A stretch of DNA of 64,000 nucleotides from Sipunculus nudus (lineage: Eukaryota; Annelida; Sipuncula; Golfingiida; Sipunculidae), in NCBI GenBank assembly GCA_026874595.1, contig CM049314.1, positions 74,414,300 through 74,478,299 of the forward strand, in the 5' to 3' direction. Below the pieces are notes generated by a model. That model was not told the origin of the DNA, did no database searches, and saw only the letters and a program-made list of their open reading frames with translations. Shown here piece after piece: positions 22,352-35,040 of this stretch. The position numbers and the translations under genes are program-made. Each line of letters starts with the position of its first letter. The stretch's first letter is position 1.

Positions 22352-25300
22352 ATGAAATCAGTTAATTAGTTTTTCAGATACTGGACCTTTTGTATCAGAT
22401 TTTTAATTATTTTAGAGGGTACTTTTGAGCCCAATAGTTCAGAAGATAAATGTCACAGGCACTCAAATTCAGGATTTCAATTATATTTTTATGGACCTCC
22501 GTGGGTGTAACGTTAGAAGATTTTAGGCCTAGGGGATACTATTAAAACTAACCGTGTTCTCAACATCTTCTTTTTAGCAAGTGGTTCACATAATATAGGT
22601 CATTATGACCTAAATTTAGGTTTCCATGGAGATGTGCCTTGAGCATCCCTGGATGTACAGTTATTTTTTTCCAGGTCTAACGGTTACCATTTGTGCCCTA
22701 TTATCGGACAGACTCCTTCATCTGAAGATCTCAAAAATAGGGGAAAAATGCGTAACAAGTGACCCATGGGTCATGACGCTAAGCCGACTGAAATGTTGAT
22801 AATATGTCCCTGAACAGACAATTAAGATAGGTGGCATCAGTGATCATGCATATTAGCTTAAGTTCATCAAGACCAATAAGCACAACATATTTGATGACAA
22901 TCAAACCAGCCTTTCATGAGGAATCTGGCAATTTGTGTGTATTTTGCATTATTTCTGGGGTACTCAAACATACCCTAAAACTCTGAGAATATAAGTCACT
23001 GTGACCCAATTTCAGGTTTCTTGAGAGAACTTTTAAGGAACTCTCAGGATGTCAAGTTAGAAGATTCTGGGCCCTATGGTTATGATTTGTGTCCTACTTT
23101 GGTATCAAATTTTCAGTTATTCTGGGGGGTACTTCTGAGCCCCACAGCTCGGACAATATGGGTGTCAGAGACCTAATTTCAGGTTTCTAAGGAGACTTTT
23201 CATGGGCCTCCCAGCATGTCTAGAAAAAAAATTCTAGGTCTAGTCGTTACGATATGTGCCTTATTAACAGATGATGGCATCTTTTAAGGTCTCAAAAAAG
23301 GAGAAAAAATCGAAAAATAAAGGTGGTGCCACCAGTCTGCAAAAACTGATGTAACACCCCATGATTAATATCCATGCAAAGAATCATGGTGACCATTGCA
23401 TTAGTTGTTCAGATATTTGAGCTTTTGTATCAAATTTTTCATTATTCTAGGGGTAATTCGGAGCCCCATAGCATAAATAATATGGGTTACAGAGACCTTA
23501 TTCAAGGTTTCCAAGAAGACTTTTCACGGACCTCTCCGGATGTAAAGTGAGAAGATTCAAGGTCCAGCTGTTACGATTTGTGCCCTCTTAACAGATGAAG
23601 GCATCTTTTGAGGTGTCAAAAAAATGAAAAAAAATCGTTAAAAAAATGAAAAAATACAGGTGGCACCACCAATCTGCAGTAACTGATGAAACACTCCATG
23701 ATCAATATACAAGCAAAGATTCATGGTGATCATTGCATTAGTTGGTCAGATATTTGAGCTTTTGTAAATATAGGTCACATGGCCTAATTTCCATTTTCAT
23801 GGAGATTGGTCTAAGAACTCCTCCTGGGATATATAATAAGAAGTTCCCAACCATACTAACGGTAACGATTATCGCCCTGTTAACGGACGAACTGCTTCAT
23901 CTGAAGGTCTCAAAAATAGATCGCAAAATATTAAAAAAAAGTGGCGCCACCAGTCTTCAGGAAATGTTGAAATAATCCATGAGCAATGTGCATGGAATAA
24001 ATCATGGCAATCAATTGTGATGCAGGCTGTTTATTATGTTTTTGTAATTATACCTTATTATATGTAAGACAAGCTGGTTCAGAGTTGTATATAGTTTGCT
24101 CAAGTATTTCATGGGCTGGTTTACGGTACAAAACTTCAAGAAATCGCCCAGAAAGCGCCCAGACGGAGTGTCTGGAACAAACGGACAGGTGGGCGTGGCC
24201 TGATAACAGGCACGGCCTGTGATTGGCGAGTCGCGCTGGCGAAACAGACTCTTTGTAGTGTGGGCTTGTGTCGTTTGTTCCCAGTGTGGCAAGTTAAAAC
24301 AAGTGACCCATAGGCCATGACGCTCAGCTGAATTCAAGGAATGTTGAACAATGAGCAAAATGACTGCCAGAGTGCAAAAAAATTCATGAATTTTGTGAAG
24401 AGTCCTTAGAAATGGGTTTCAGTGGGCTTTTGGGCAGATGAAGAACTTCATTTGAAGGTCTCATAAATAGAAAAAAAATTGCGTAATAATTTGAAAAAAA
24501 TAAAGGGAGTGGCACCAGTCTGCAGGAACTGATGAAACACTCCATGATCAATATATATCCAAAGAATCATGGCTATCAAGGCATTACTTATTCAGATACT
24601 GGAGCTTATGTTTGTATCAAATTTTAAATTATTCTTGGGGATATTTATGAGCCCTATAGCTCAGAGAATATGGGAAACAGAAACCTAATTTCAGGTTTAG
24701 AAGGAGATTTTTCATTAGTCTCCCTGGATGTGAAGTAAGAAGATTCTAGGTTCAGCAGTTACAGTTTGTGCAATGTTAACAGATGACCACTTCATTTGAA
24801 GGTCTCATAAATAGAGAAAATGCCTAAAAAATTGAAAAAATACAGGTGGCGCCACCAGTTTGCAGGAACTGATGGAACACTACATGATCAATATGCCTGC
24901 AAAGAATCATGGTGATCAATGCTGTAGTTATTCAGATACTTGAGCTTTTGTATCAAATTTTGCATTATTCTGGGGGGTACTTTGGAGCCCCATAGCTCCA
25001 AGGATATGGGTAACAGAGACCTAATTTCAGGTTTTCAATATTTTCATGGACCTCCCTGGATGTGAAGGTTGAAGATTCCAGGTCCAGTGGTTACAATTTG
25101 TGCCCTGTTAACAGATGACAGGTTCATTGCATGCCAAAAAAAAGAGAAAAAAATTTGTAAAAATTGGAAAAAAATATAGGTGGCACCACCAGTCTACAGA
25201 AAGTGATTGAACATCCCATGATCAATATTCATGCAAAGAATCATGGTGATCAATGCAGTAGTTATTCAGATACTTGAGCTTTTGTATCAAATTTTAATTA

Positions 25301-25949
25301 TTCTGAGGGGTACTTACTACAAAGGATATGGGTAACAGAGACCTAATTACATGTTTTCACAGAGCCTTTCATGGACCTCACTTGATGTCAAATTAGAAGA
25401 ATCTAGGTCAAGCGGTTACGATTTGTGCCCTGTAAACAGATTACAGCTTCTTTGAAGGTCTCAAAAATAAAGAAAAAAAAAATTCGTAAAAATTGGAAAA
25501 AATACAGGTGGCGCCACCAGTTTGCAGGAACTGATGGAACACTCCATTATCAATATGTCTGCAAAGAATCATGGAGATCAATGCATTGTTATTCAGATAC
25601 TGGAGCTTTTGTATCAAATTTTTAATTATTCTGAGGGGTACTTACAACGAGGGATATGGGTAACAGAGACCTAATTACATGTTTTCACAGAGACTTTTCA
25701 TGGACCTCACTTGATGTCAAGTTAGAAGAATCTAGGTCAAGCGGTAACGATTTGTGCCCTGTTAACAGATGACAGCTTCTTTGAAGGTCTCAAAAATAAA
25801 GAAAAAAAAATTCCCCTAAAGCTCTGTGACCTTGATAAGTAGGTCAAGACCACCCATCTTTGAACTTGACCAAGATTTGACTAAGGTTCCAGGTCCAGTG
25901 GTTACGATTTGTGCCCTGTTAACAGATGACAGGTTCATTGCAGGTCTAA
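22352..25949 (+). repeat. Repeat family D: array of about 335-bp units
   Basis: Units are marked by GGTGGCGCCACC-like palindromes at 23322, 23659, 23941, about 24504, 24845, 25179 and 25507. The palindrome is followed by 'agtctgcaggaactgatg', 'ccatgatcaatat', 'aatcatggtgatcaatgc', 'tattcagatacttgagc', 'agagacctaatttcagg' and 'gttacgatttgtgccctg'. Spacing is mostly 328-340 bp. A GC-richer insert (about 24120-24300) interrupts it. It is non-coding. Confidence 0.85.
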
Positions 25950-27796
25950 AACAAGGGACCCATGGGTCACAGTGCTCAGCTGATGTTTGAAATTTTTGCA
26001 AATGCAAAATATGCAAAATATTCTATTGTAATGTTTTTCATATATATAAGCATATAAGAAGCTAAGATGAAAGCGGCCCTTCTACTTGGTTATAGTAAAG
26101 TTCTAAATATGTGATTGCAAAACTAATACTCTGACAAGGTTGTCATGACGAGAAACAGTAAAAGTTTTGAGATACTGTGATGCATATGAAAAATTTACAC
26201 ATGGACAGGCAAGTGGACAGAAGGGACTAAAACATTCATTTCACTTTCAAGGGAATTATGCATTTAAGTTTATATAAAAGCCTATTTTTAAGCATATCCT
26301 CTTTTTCCATTAATAGTTTTATCATATTCAATTTTTTTACAAGTCTTATAAATTTGTAATAAAAAAATCTGAAAATATAAGTTAAAATATCAGAATTCTA
26401 TTCATTATATCATTATTTATTCTGAGTGTAGCTCATTTAGGGTCATATTATGCATACATGTATATTTTATTATCTTCAAATCACAAATGTTTAAACTGAT
26501 TTTAAAAGAAAATAATGCAACAACATTCCTTGAATCACTATTATAAGTTTTGCACATTGGATTTTTCAGTTCATGCTTAATTTTATTCACCGAAATAAAA
26601 GATTCCGTAAATTTGATAAAATAAAAACATTTTTCAAATAAAGTATACACTTTTGGTTGAATGAGGGACAAACAATATCACTGTGCTAATTATTATCTCA
26701 GCTATAATTTATTACTGGAATTAATAGTCAATTTCACACCTGGTGAAGTTTTTACTCTTGTGAAGTAAGGAATCACTTATCTGATGAACATCCACACTTT
26801 CATAGCAATACAGCACTTTGTGGACACAATTAAATGTGCACACTAATCATTGTAACCCTGGTGGTACAATACAAAATCTAAAATGTAGCATAGCCTAGAA
26901 TAAGAATATTCAAATACAGAAAAATATCTAGTTTATGCACCATCTGGGGGGGGGGGGGGAGTGTAGAGCAGGGGAGAAGCCTGCTAATAGTAGCCAACCG
27001 GAGCCAAGGCAAGCTGCCTAGAGTGGGTTACATAACACAAGTGAAGGCTGTACTTCTAGGTGGGCTAGATGTAAACAACATTTGACATGGTGTATGAAAA
27101 CTTGAATAACAGCTACTCTTTTCAATCAATTCCTTTGAAATTTCATATTTTAAAAGATTAAATCCTTATGTATATATGCTGTGAAAATTTAATCAACAGT
27201 GCTTACAGGGAAAAAACGTGCCGTTACCAAAGTTGGACAAAATTTAAGGTTTTGATTTTTTATTTATCCTTATAACTAGAAAAATTTGCAAAATTGAGAT
27301 TTAATTTTGGATAAACAATTGAATCTTGATTGAATAAAGTTATTTCCCTGAAAAAAAACAAATTCCAGCTTCAGCAATTCTCATGTTAAGTGAGTAAATA
27401 TATTTTCTGATATTTTAAAAACTGCATTATATTTGGGCCTCTTAGTTCAAAACAATACGTAATACTGACCTAATTTTTGGTATGTTGATAGAAAATGTAT
27501 GGAAAATATGTATACTAAATATGATAAAGAACAGACCAGTGGTTTTGATATAACTCAGCCTTGAAGTGTAACAATGGCTTTTTTATTGAAAATTGAGGTT
27601 TTTCCTTAATATCTCAAAGGAACGAAGTCCTAGTGACCCAATTTTCAGTATGGAAGGAAATTTTGGGAACATCTAAATGTAAGCAATATTTTGGATTCAT
27701 AGGTCCAAGGGTTTCCAAAAGTGCCCTGTTAACGGCCGGACGACGGACAAAGGACCACGACTATAGCTCAGATGACTTATAGTCAGCTGAGCTAAA
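25950..27796 (+). mobile_element. Repeat family B, copy 2 (most complete)
   Basis: It starts ACAAGGGACCCATGGGTCAC and GCTCAGCTGA. It ends with gccggacgacggacaaagg, 'actatagctcagatgac' and TCAGCTGAGCTAA. A poly(G) run is at 26946-26959. Its length of 1.85 kb matches copies 1 and 3. Aligning it with 30812-32624 shows near-continuous similarity. It has no coding capacity. Confidence 0.75.
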
Positions 27797-28199
27797 AATG
27801 AAGTCTTAACATTGTTTTAGGCTATTGAAAAATGAAAAAAAAAAAAAAAACATATTCGTGTTATAAACATATTTGGTTAACCTACTTTCTGTTTAATATC
27901 AGTGTACCCAGTGTAACCTTGTGAAAATTAGTGTTCAAGTTTATCATGCATACAGCACTGTCTTTTATCTTCCTTCAAGCATGGTGCAGGTCCATCGATT
28001 TTGTTCACATTTCTTTGAACTAATTTTCAGGACATTTAACAACTGTTGGAGTCTGCTGGAGTCTCTGTTGGCAAGTGTGATCAAGGTGTGATAAAAACGA
28101 TATAAAATCAAACACAATTATCAACTCCTGGACACAATTACCAGTAAAACATTAGTTCACCGATTTGCAACAGCTTGAAACACAAAAATAGAAAATCAC
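27797..28199. other. Spacer between B copy 2 and C copy 2
   Basis: AT-rich, with a poly(A) run near 27835-27850. No gene is seen. Confidence 0.45.
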
Positions 28200-30180
28200 A
28201 AACAAGGCCTACAGGCTTAATGCGAACCTGTGCAATGGGACAACACCAGGTATAATGCTTCAATGCTGGACAATTAATATTCAAGTACACGTTTAACATG
28301 AATATGAACAATGCAAGTACTAAACATTTTGAATAAGAAACAATTACACAAATATCACTGCTGAAATTCTGGCACTGTTGCACCCAACACAAAATTGTTT
28401 GTAGCTTGCACCACCAGTCTTGTATACAATGAAGCAATCAGAGATATATACATATGCCCAATTTCAGACTGATATATCAAACCCCTCCTGAGAAATAAAC
28501 AGGGACATACACTGTGCAAAAATTATTGTAGGTGGCACCACAAGTCTTGTATAAGACAAAGCTATCTGATATATATAAATATGCCAAATTTCAGGCTGAT
28601 ATATCAAATTTCTCTGTAGAAATAAGCAGGCACATACACTGAGCTAAAGTCATTGTAGGTAGCCACAGCTGTCTTGTGAACAAGCCATCAAAGACGCATA
28701 GACAGGTCAAAATATCAGGACACACATGAAACTTACTTTGAGTCTGATGCACTGGGCTGACCAGGCTTAGGTGAGAAAGGCAGTTGCCCCGAGCGAACTT
28801 AGACAAATTACTGGCTCAAGCTACTGCACTGAGTGAACTCTTCACCAGCACCTGGCTAGACTGAGTGAACTTTTGACCTGTACCTGGCTGCATTGAGTGA
28901 ACTCTTGACCTGTTGCATAATCTGACACAGTTGGCAGTCTGCCAAAGCTATAAATAGATCAAGGCTGAACTTTGGTTCCAAATTTGATGTGGTGGGCAGT
29001 CTGTCAAGGCTATAAATATAATGCAGCTACTGCGCTGAGTGAACTCTTGACCTATACCTGGATGTACCGAGTGAACTCTTGACCTGTTGCCTAATCTGAT
29101 ACAGTTGGCAGTCTGACAAAGAACCATGTCCTAGGATAATTCTTGTCAAAAACTGAACGATTCAACTTGAAAGAGGCTCAAATTATGAGGTTTTTGCCCA
29201 TAAAAACAGGTCAATGTAGGTTGCGCTACAAAATCTGCAATTTCAAATATGAGTCATGTGACCAACATTTGCACATGCTTGGTGATGCCAGCTCCAGTCA
29301 TTTCTGAGATTGCTATGTCAGTATGCTTACTTGGCCAAATGACTAAGTTCAAATTTGCATAACTCCACCAAAATTCATTAAACACAAACGATTTGAACAA
29401 ACTTGAGAAGGCTTGCCTCTGGGATCGTTTCTGTAAAATATTAAACAATCTGGCTGGACCGTTCACAAGAAGAAGATTTTTAAAGTTTTTTCAGCTTTTT
29501 CCCTATAAAGTCTAAGTAAATGCAGATAGCAAAAAAAAAAAAAAAAAAATAAGCTGAATCTCATAACATTTGATATGTTACAGATTATTGCATTATATCT
29601 GGGGATGTTAGCTCCTGCTATTCCTGAGAAATTATGGGTTCATGTACAGATGACCGATGACCCCTGTACAAAAAAAAAGTCAATGCATGTGGCACCACCA
29701 ATACCTGAATTTCATATATGACTCATGTGACCAACACTGGAATAATATTTGTTGATGATAGTGCCAGCTGTTTGTGAGATTGTCATTTAAGTATGCTTTT
29801 TCATACAGATAGATGACTAAGTTCAACTTCCTTTAACTCGGCAAAAATTCACCGAACTTGAACCATTCGAACAAATTTGACAGAAAGTATAAGAGATTAT
29901 TTCTGTGAAATATTGAACAATTTGGCTGGAACATTTCAGAGGAGAAGATTTTTTACGTTTTTTAGCTTTTTCTCTATAAAATCTAAGAAAATGCATTTAG
30001 CCAAAAAATAAATCAAAATCTGATAGAGCTTTTCAGACGGCTAATTTTTTGCATAAAATTTCATGATGCTAGCTCCTGTCCTTTTTGAGATAGTATGGGT
30101 TAATTCACAGACGACGGACAAAGGACGACAGATGGCGGACGACACCACACCATCGCATTAGCTCACAGGTTCGCTAAAAA
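28200..30180 (+). mobile_element. Repeat family C, copy 2
   Basis: It begins 'aacaaggcctacaggcttaa' and contains the 126-bp-type units (28390-28680). It ends 'catcgcattagctcacag'. It matches 19288-22351 along its length with indels. It is non-coding. Confidence 0.7.
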
Positions 30181-30811
30181 ATACAAAACCCTTACTAAAG
30201 TGCTCTATGAAGCAATGTTTGATACAAATCTGATATAAACTGCATAAACTGAATGTTAAGAAATTATGACCTGTGGGTACCCTGGAGAACCTGGGTCACT
30301 AAGACTCTATATATTGAGTCTGTATCTGAATCACCGTTTTGTCTGTATGGGCACATTCTGTGGTTCATCCATTTTGCAAAATCTCTTTTATCAAACAACA
30401 CAAAACAAGTGTCGGGAAAATATTGATTTCCCTCATCTGAGGAGACCTCGAAAAACTTATTTTCCTACATATCACTTTAGTGTATATATATCACTATTAC
30501 TAGCATAACAAGAAAGTATTGGACACTATATAGAGCTCTGATATTTGGTCCCTCTGACATCACTCTGGAATTTTAGTAATAAGACCAAAACATATGGAGA
30601 CCTATCTTAAAGAAATCATATCCATGTGAAATCATGAAAACATGACCTAAACTACTGGAAACAAAAAATCTTAATTATTAGATAAAACAGTGTGAAAGTT
30701 TCCCTCCCTTTCAATGACATCTAAAAACAGAAGTGAGTGCGGTTGATGACATCTTTAGTTTAAACAGGCTTTTTTCATAAAGAAGTTACACATCCATTCC
30801 AGAAGATCAAC
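30181..30811. other. Unassigned spacer
   Basis: No gene or recognised repeat. An 80-codon open frame at 30266-30508 has no features of a known family. Confidence 0.4.
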
Positions 30812-32624
30812 ACAAGGGACCCATGGGTCTCGGCGCTCAGCTGAAGTTTGAAATTTTTGCAAATGCAAAATATGCAAAATATTCAATTGTAATGATTTTC
30901 ATTTATATAAGCATATGTGAAGCTAAGAGGAAAGGGGCCCTCCTACTTGGTTATAGTAAAGTTCTAAATATATGATTACAAACTAATGCTCTGACAAGAC
31001 TGTCATGAAGAAAAACAGTAACAGTTTTGAGATACTGTGATGCATATGAAAAATTTACAGATGTACAGGCAAGTGGACAGAATGGACTAATACCTTTATT
31101 TCACTTTCAAGAGAGAATAATGCATTTAAGTTTATATATAAGCCTATTTTTTTAGCATATCCAATTTTTCTTTTAATAGTTTTTATCTGATTCATTTTTT
31201 TTTTATTAAAAAGTTTTATAAATTTGTAATAAAAAAACTGAAAATATAAGTTATAATATTAGAATTCCAAGTTGCAATCATTATATATCTAGAGTGTAGC
31301 TCATATTGGGTCATATTATGCATACACATATATTTTATTATTTTTAAATCACAAATGTTTAAACTGAATTTAAAAGAAAATAATGCCACAATATGGCATC
31401 TACAAGATTATTCCTTGAATCACTATTAAAAAAGTTTTGCACATTGGAGTTTTCAGTACATGCTTAATTTTATTCACTGAAATGAAATAAAAGATTCAGT
31501 AAATTTGATAAAATAAAAACATCTATTCAAATAAAGTATACACACTGTTGGTTGAATGAGGGACAAACAATATCATCGTGCTTATTACTATCTCAGCTAT
31601 AATTTATAACTGGAATTAATAGTCAATTTCACACCTGGTGAAGTTTTTACTCTTCTGAAGTAAGGAATTACTTATCTGATGAACTTCCACATTTTCATAG
31701 CAATACACCACTTAGTGGACACAATTCAATATGCACTTTAATCATTGTAACCCTGGTTGTACAATACAAAATCTAAAATGTAGCATAGCCAAGAATAAAA
31801 TAAAATACAGAAAATTATAACATTCATCTAGTTAATGCACCATCTGGGGGGGGGGGGAGTGCAGGGCAGAGGGGAAGCCTGCTAGTAGTGGCCAAGCTGA
31901 GCAAAGGCAACCTGCCTGGGGTCAGTCACATAATGCACGTGAAGGCTGTACTAGATGTAAACAACACTTGACATGGTGTATGGAAACATGAATTAAAGCT
32001 ACTCCTTTCAATCAATTCCTTTGAAATTTCAGATTTTAAAAGATTATATCCTTATGTATATATGTTGTGAAAATTAAATCAAGAGTGCTTACAGGGAAAA
32101 AAAGTGCCATTGCCAAAGTTGGACAAAATTTAAGGTATTGATTTTTTATTTAAGCTAATAACTTGACAAATTTGCAAAATTGAGATTTAATTTTGGATAA
32201 ACAATTGAATCTTAATTAAATAAAGTTATATTCCTGAAAAAAAGTCTCCAGCTTCAGCTATTCTAATGTTAGGTGAGTAAATATATTTCCTGTTTTTTTT
32301 TAAATGCATTATATTTGGGCCCATAACTTCAAAATAATACCCAATACTGACCTAATTTTTGGTTTGTTCATAGAGAATGTATGGAAGAATATGAATACTA
32401 AATATGATCAAAACAGATCAGGCAGCCTTGAAGTGTAACAATGTTTTTTTTTTATGGAAAACGGAGGTTTTTCCTTAATATCTCGAAGGAACAAAGTCCT
32501 AATGACCCAATTTTAGGTATGGTAGGAGATTTTGGGGACATCTTATGGTATTCAAAGTTTTGGATTCGTAGGTCCAACGGTTTTAAAACGTGCCCTGTTG
32601 ACGGACGGACGGCCGGACGACGGA
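30812..32624 (+). mobile_element. Repeat family B, copy 3, fused to family D
   Basis: The 5' end is ACAAGGGACCCATGGGTC and GCGCTCAGCTGAA. A poly(G) run is at 31846-31857. The copy breaks inside its GGACGG-rich 3' end at about 32624, where family D sequence ('ttttcatggacctccctgg') begins directly, so the terminal TCAGCTGAGCTAA is missing. Confidence 0.72.
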
Positions 32625-33432
32625 CTTTTCATGGACCTCCCTGGATGTTCCAGGTCCAGTGGTTACGATTTGTGCCCTGTTAACAGAGGACAGTTTCATT
32701 GCAGGTCTAAAAAAAAGAGAAAAAAAAATTCGTAAAATTGGAAAAAATATAGGTGGCGCCACCAGTCTGCAGGAAGTGATGGAACATCCCATGATCAATA
32801 TTCATGCAAAGAATCATGGTGATCAATGCAGTAGTTATTCAGATACTAGAGCTTTCGTATCAAATTTTGCATTATTCTTGGGGGCACTTTGGAGCGCCAT
32901 GGCTCCAAGGATATGGGTAACAGAGACCTAATTTCAAGATTTCAAGGAGATTTTTCATGGACCTCCCTGGATGTTAAGTTTGAAGATTCCAAGTCCAGTG
33001 GTTACGATATGTGCCCTGTTAACAGATGACAGTTTCATTGCAGATCTGAAAAAAAGAGAAAAAAATTCGAAAAAATTGGAAAAAATACAGGTGGCGCCAC
33101 CAGTCTGCAGGAAGTGATGGAACATCCAATGATCAATATTCATGCAAAGAATCATGGTGATCAATGCAGTGGTTATTCAGATACTTGAGCTTTTGTATCA
33201 AATTTTGCATTATTCTGGGGGGTACTTTGGAGCGCCATAGCTCAAAGGATATGGGTAACAGAGACCTAATTTCAGGTTTTCAAGGAGATTTTTCATGGAC
33301 CTCCCTGGATGTCAAGTGAGAAGATTCCAGGTCCAGCGGTTATGATTTGGGCCCTGTTAACGGACGGCCGGCCGGACGGACGGACGACGGGTGATCGCTA
33401 TCGCTCAGATGACTTTCAGTTTGTGAGCTAAA
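32625..33432 (+). repeat. Repeat family D, two units plus 3' end
   Basis: Palindromes at 32752 and 33090 mark two units 338 bp apart. The block ends in 'ggacggccggccggacgg', 'gatcgctatcgctcagatg' and 'gtgagctaaaaaaac', a 3' end of the same style as family B. Confidence 0.85.
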
Positions 33433-33440
33433 AAAACACA

Positions 33441-34180
33441 TGTTGACCGACTCTGAGGGTACTACACAAAAATGTACTGGAGAGCGGGAGGATAGCGATA
33501 TGTGCGATGTGTGGAGGCTATAGAGCAGAAGTTTTGAGACTTTTATGCTAGTGTGATGGAGCCAGCTATGGTGGTGTCCGGTGTATATAGGACACACTAT
33601 CTTTCTGTGCTCCGGGAATAGTTACTCAAATGTACACCGTTTGAACTGAAGCGGGATCCTGCATGGATTATCTTAATGACGTCTGATAAACTGTTGAGTG
33701 GAGAGCCAGTTTTGTTTTTATGAAATTTTTTGCTGAGAGCCAGTTTTGGATTCACCTAGTGGACGTGAGCACAGATTGAATTGTTAGATAAATGGACTGT
33801 GGATTAAGGCACCGAGTGACTACAGTGAAACACCGAGATGTGGACATCGAACTGTGTATGTAAGCTAAAAACCAGCCCATTTTATTATACCCGTTTGGCT
33901 TTGGTGCAGTTCACCTAAAAGGACTCAGGGTTTGTAACACAGTGTTATATGAGCCAGCTGTCGACATTACATCTTGGTATGTTATTATATGTTCATAGAC
34001 CATTTAATGTATATATGTTTTTGTTATAGCGGTTTAGAATCTGTTCATATATTTCTTTCTTTTGTCGTAGGCAGGGCAAAATTCATTAGAGAGATACCAT
34101 TTTTTTTATTATGGCCGCACTTTTCGTATTTTAACTTATTATTTTCTCTCAAGCGGGTTCTCGCCCGAAACTGTGACACA
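33441..34180 (+). mobile_element. Possible solo LTR
   Basis: This is a 0.74-kb block of different composition sandwiched between family D pieces. It starts TGTTGACC and ends GTTCTCGCCCGAAACTGTGA then CACA, resembling the U5 end of gypsy-type LTRs. It has a TATA-like 'gtgtatatagg' at 33581. Flanking pentamers 'acaca' and 'ataca' differ by one base. No second copy in the window confirms it. Confidence 0.4.
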
Positions 34181-34520
34181 ATACATTAGTTTCAGATACA
34201 GGAGCCTTTGTATCAGATTTTTTATTATTCTGGAGGGTAAATTCGAGCCCCATAACTCAGAGGATATAGGTGACAGTGACCTAATTTCAGGTTTCCAATG
34301 ATTTTTTTTTTATAAATCTCCATGGGTGAAACGTCAAAAGATTCTAGGCCTACGGAAACAATTTGTGCCTCATCTGACTGACTGGGTGCTCAATATCATG
34401 TTTTCAGCCTGTATTTCGCAAGATGTAGGTCACTATGACCTAAATTCAGGTTTCCAAAGAGATTGCTGAAAGCATCGTGTTGGTAAAACGTTACTATTGG
34501 CTCCTATGTCCACCTTCACA
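34181..34520 (+). repeat. Repeat family D fragment
   Basis: It resumes with 'acattagtttcagatac', 'gagccccataactcag', 'gtgacctaatttcagg' and ends near 34520, where a gypsy fragment begins. Confidence 0.7.
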
Positions 34521-34527
34521 CATAATG

Positions 34528-35040
34528 TTACAGGTCGTTTTTTTTATTATTATTTCTTATTCCTGGGGGTTCTATGTCCAAGAAAGTGATAACCTCTCTT
34601 CTACCTACTGTGTCAATAACCATTGAGTCACAATCTAGAGGAGTGTCAGAGTCGCTATCACTGTCAACAGCATTCACCTGCTGGTGCTTGGCATGCTCCA
34701 GGTGGTTACGTTGGCCACTGAGTGTGTTTGCCTGTCGTGACTTTTGCTCGTTTTTTACAAACATGGCAGAAGTGATTTAGTTTTCCCACAAGAGCCACAC
34801 TTATTTTTCCCAAAAGCTGGGCATTTCCTAGGAGGGTGTCTTCGCCCACGGTCACATGTCACTCTTGATTGCTGATGCTGCACTGTACGAAGTAAGATCG
34901 CTAAAGCAGCCTGAAAATGTCGTTCTGATTGAATGGCTTGCTCGACCGTCAAGTCATTGTCTATAAGTTTCTTACTCGCTTCGGGCCATATGACCCAAGT
35001 AAACAGTTGTTGCATTATATCTGATGTCTGATTTTACTTC
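34528..35040 (-). pseudogene. Ty3/gypsy gag-protease fragment
   Basis: On the minus strand the frame from about 35015 reads IWPEASKKLIDNDLTVEQAI, then SRVTCDRGRRHPPRKCPAFG and CGSCGKT, the two CCHC zinc knuckles of a gypsy gag with the first Cys pair damaged. After a frameshift come HFCHVCKKR, VDSDSDSDTPLDCDS and MVIDTVGRREV, the spacer leading into the protease. No protease active site or RT follows. It is a short fragment of a different gypsy copy from the one at 9.3-12.8 kb and is inserted in family D sequence. Confidence 0.8.

Noticed and set aside
24011-24358. 115-codon minus-strand frame in a GC-richer patch
   Set aside because: It lies across an insert within the D array, with no recognisable protein features and in a region of repeat phrases.
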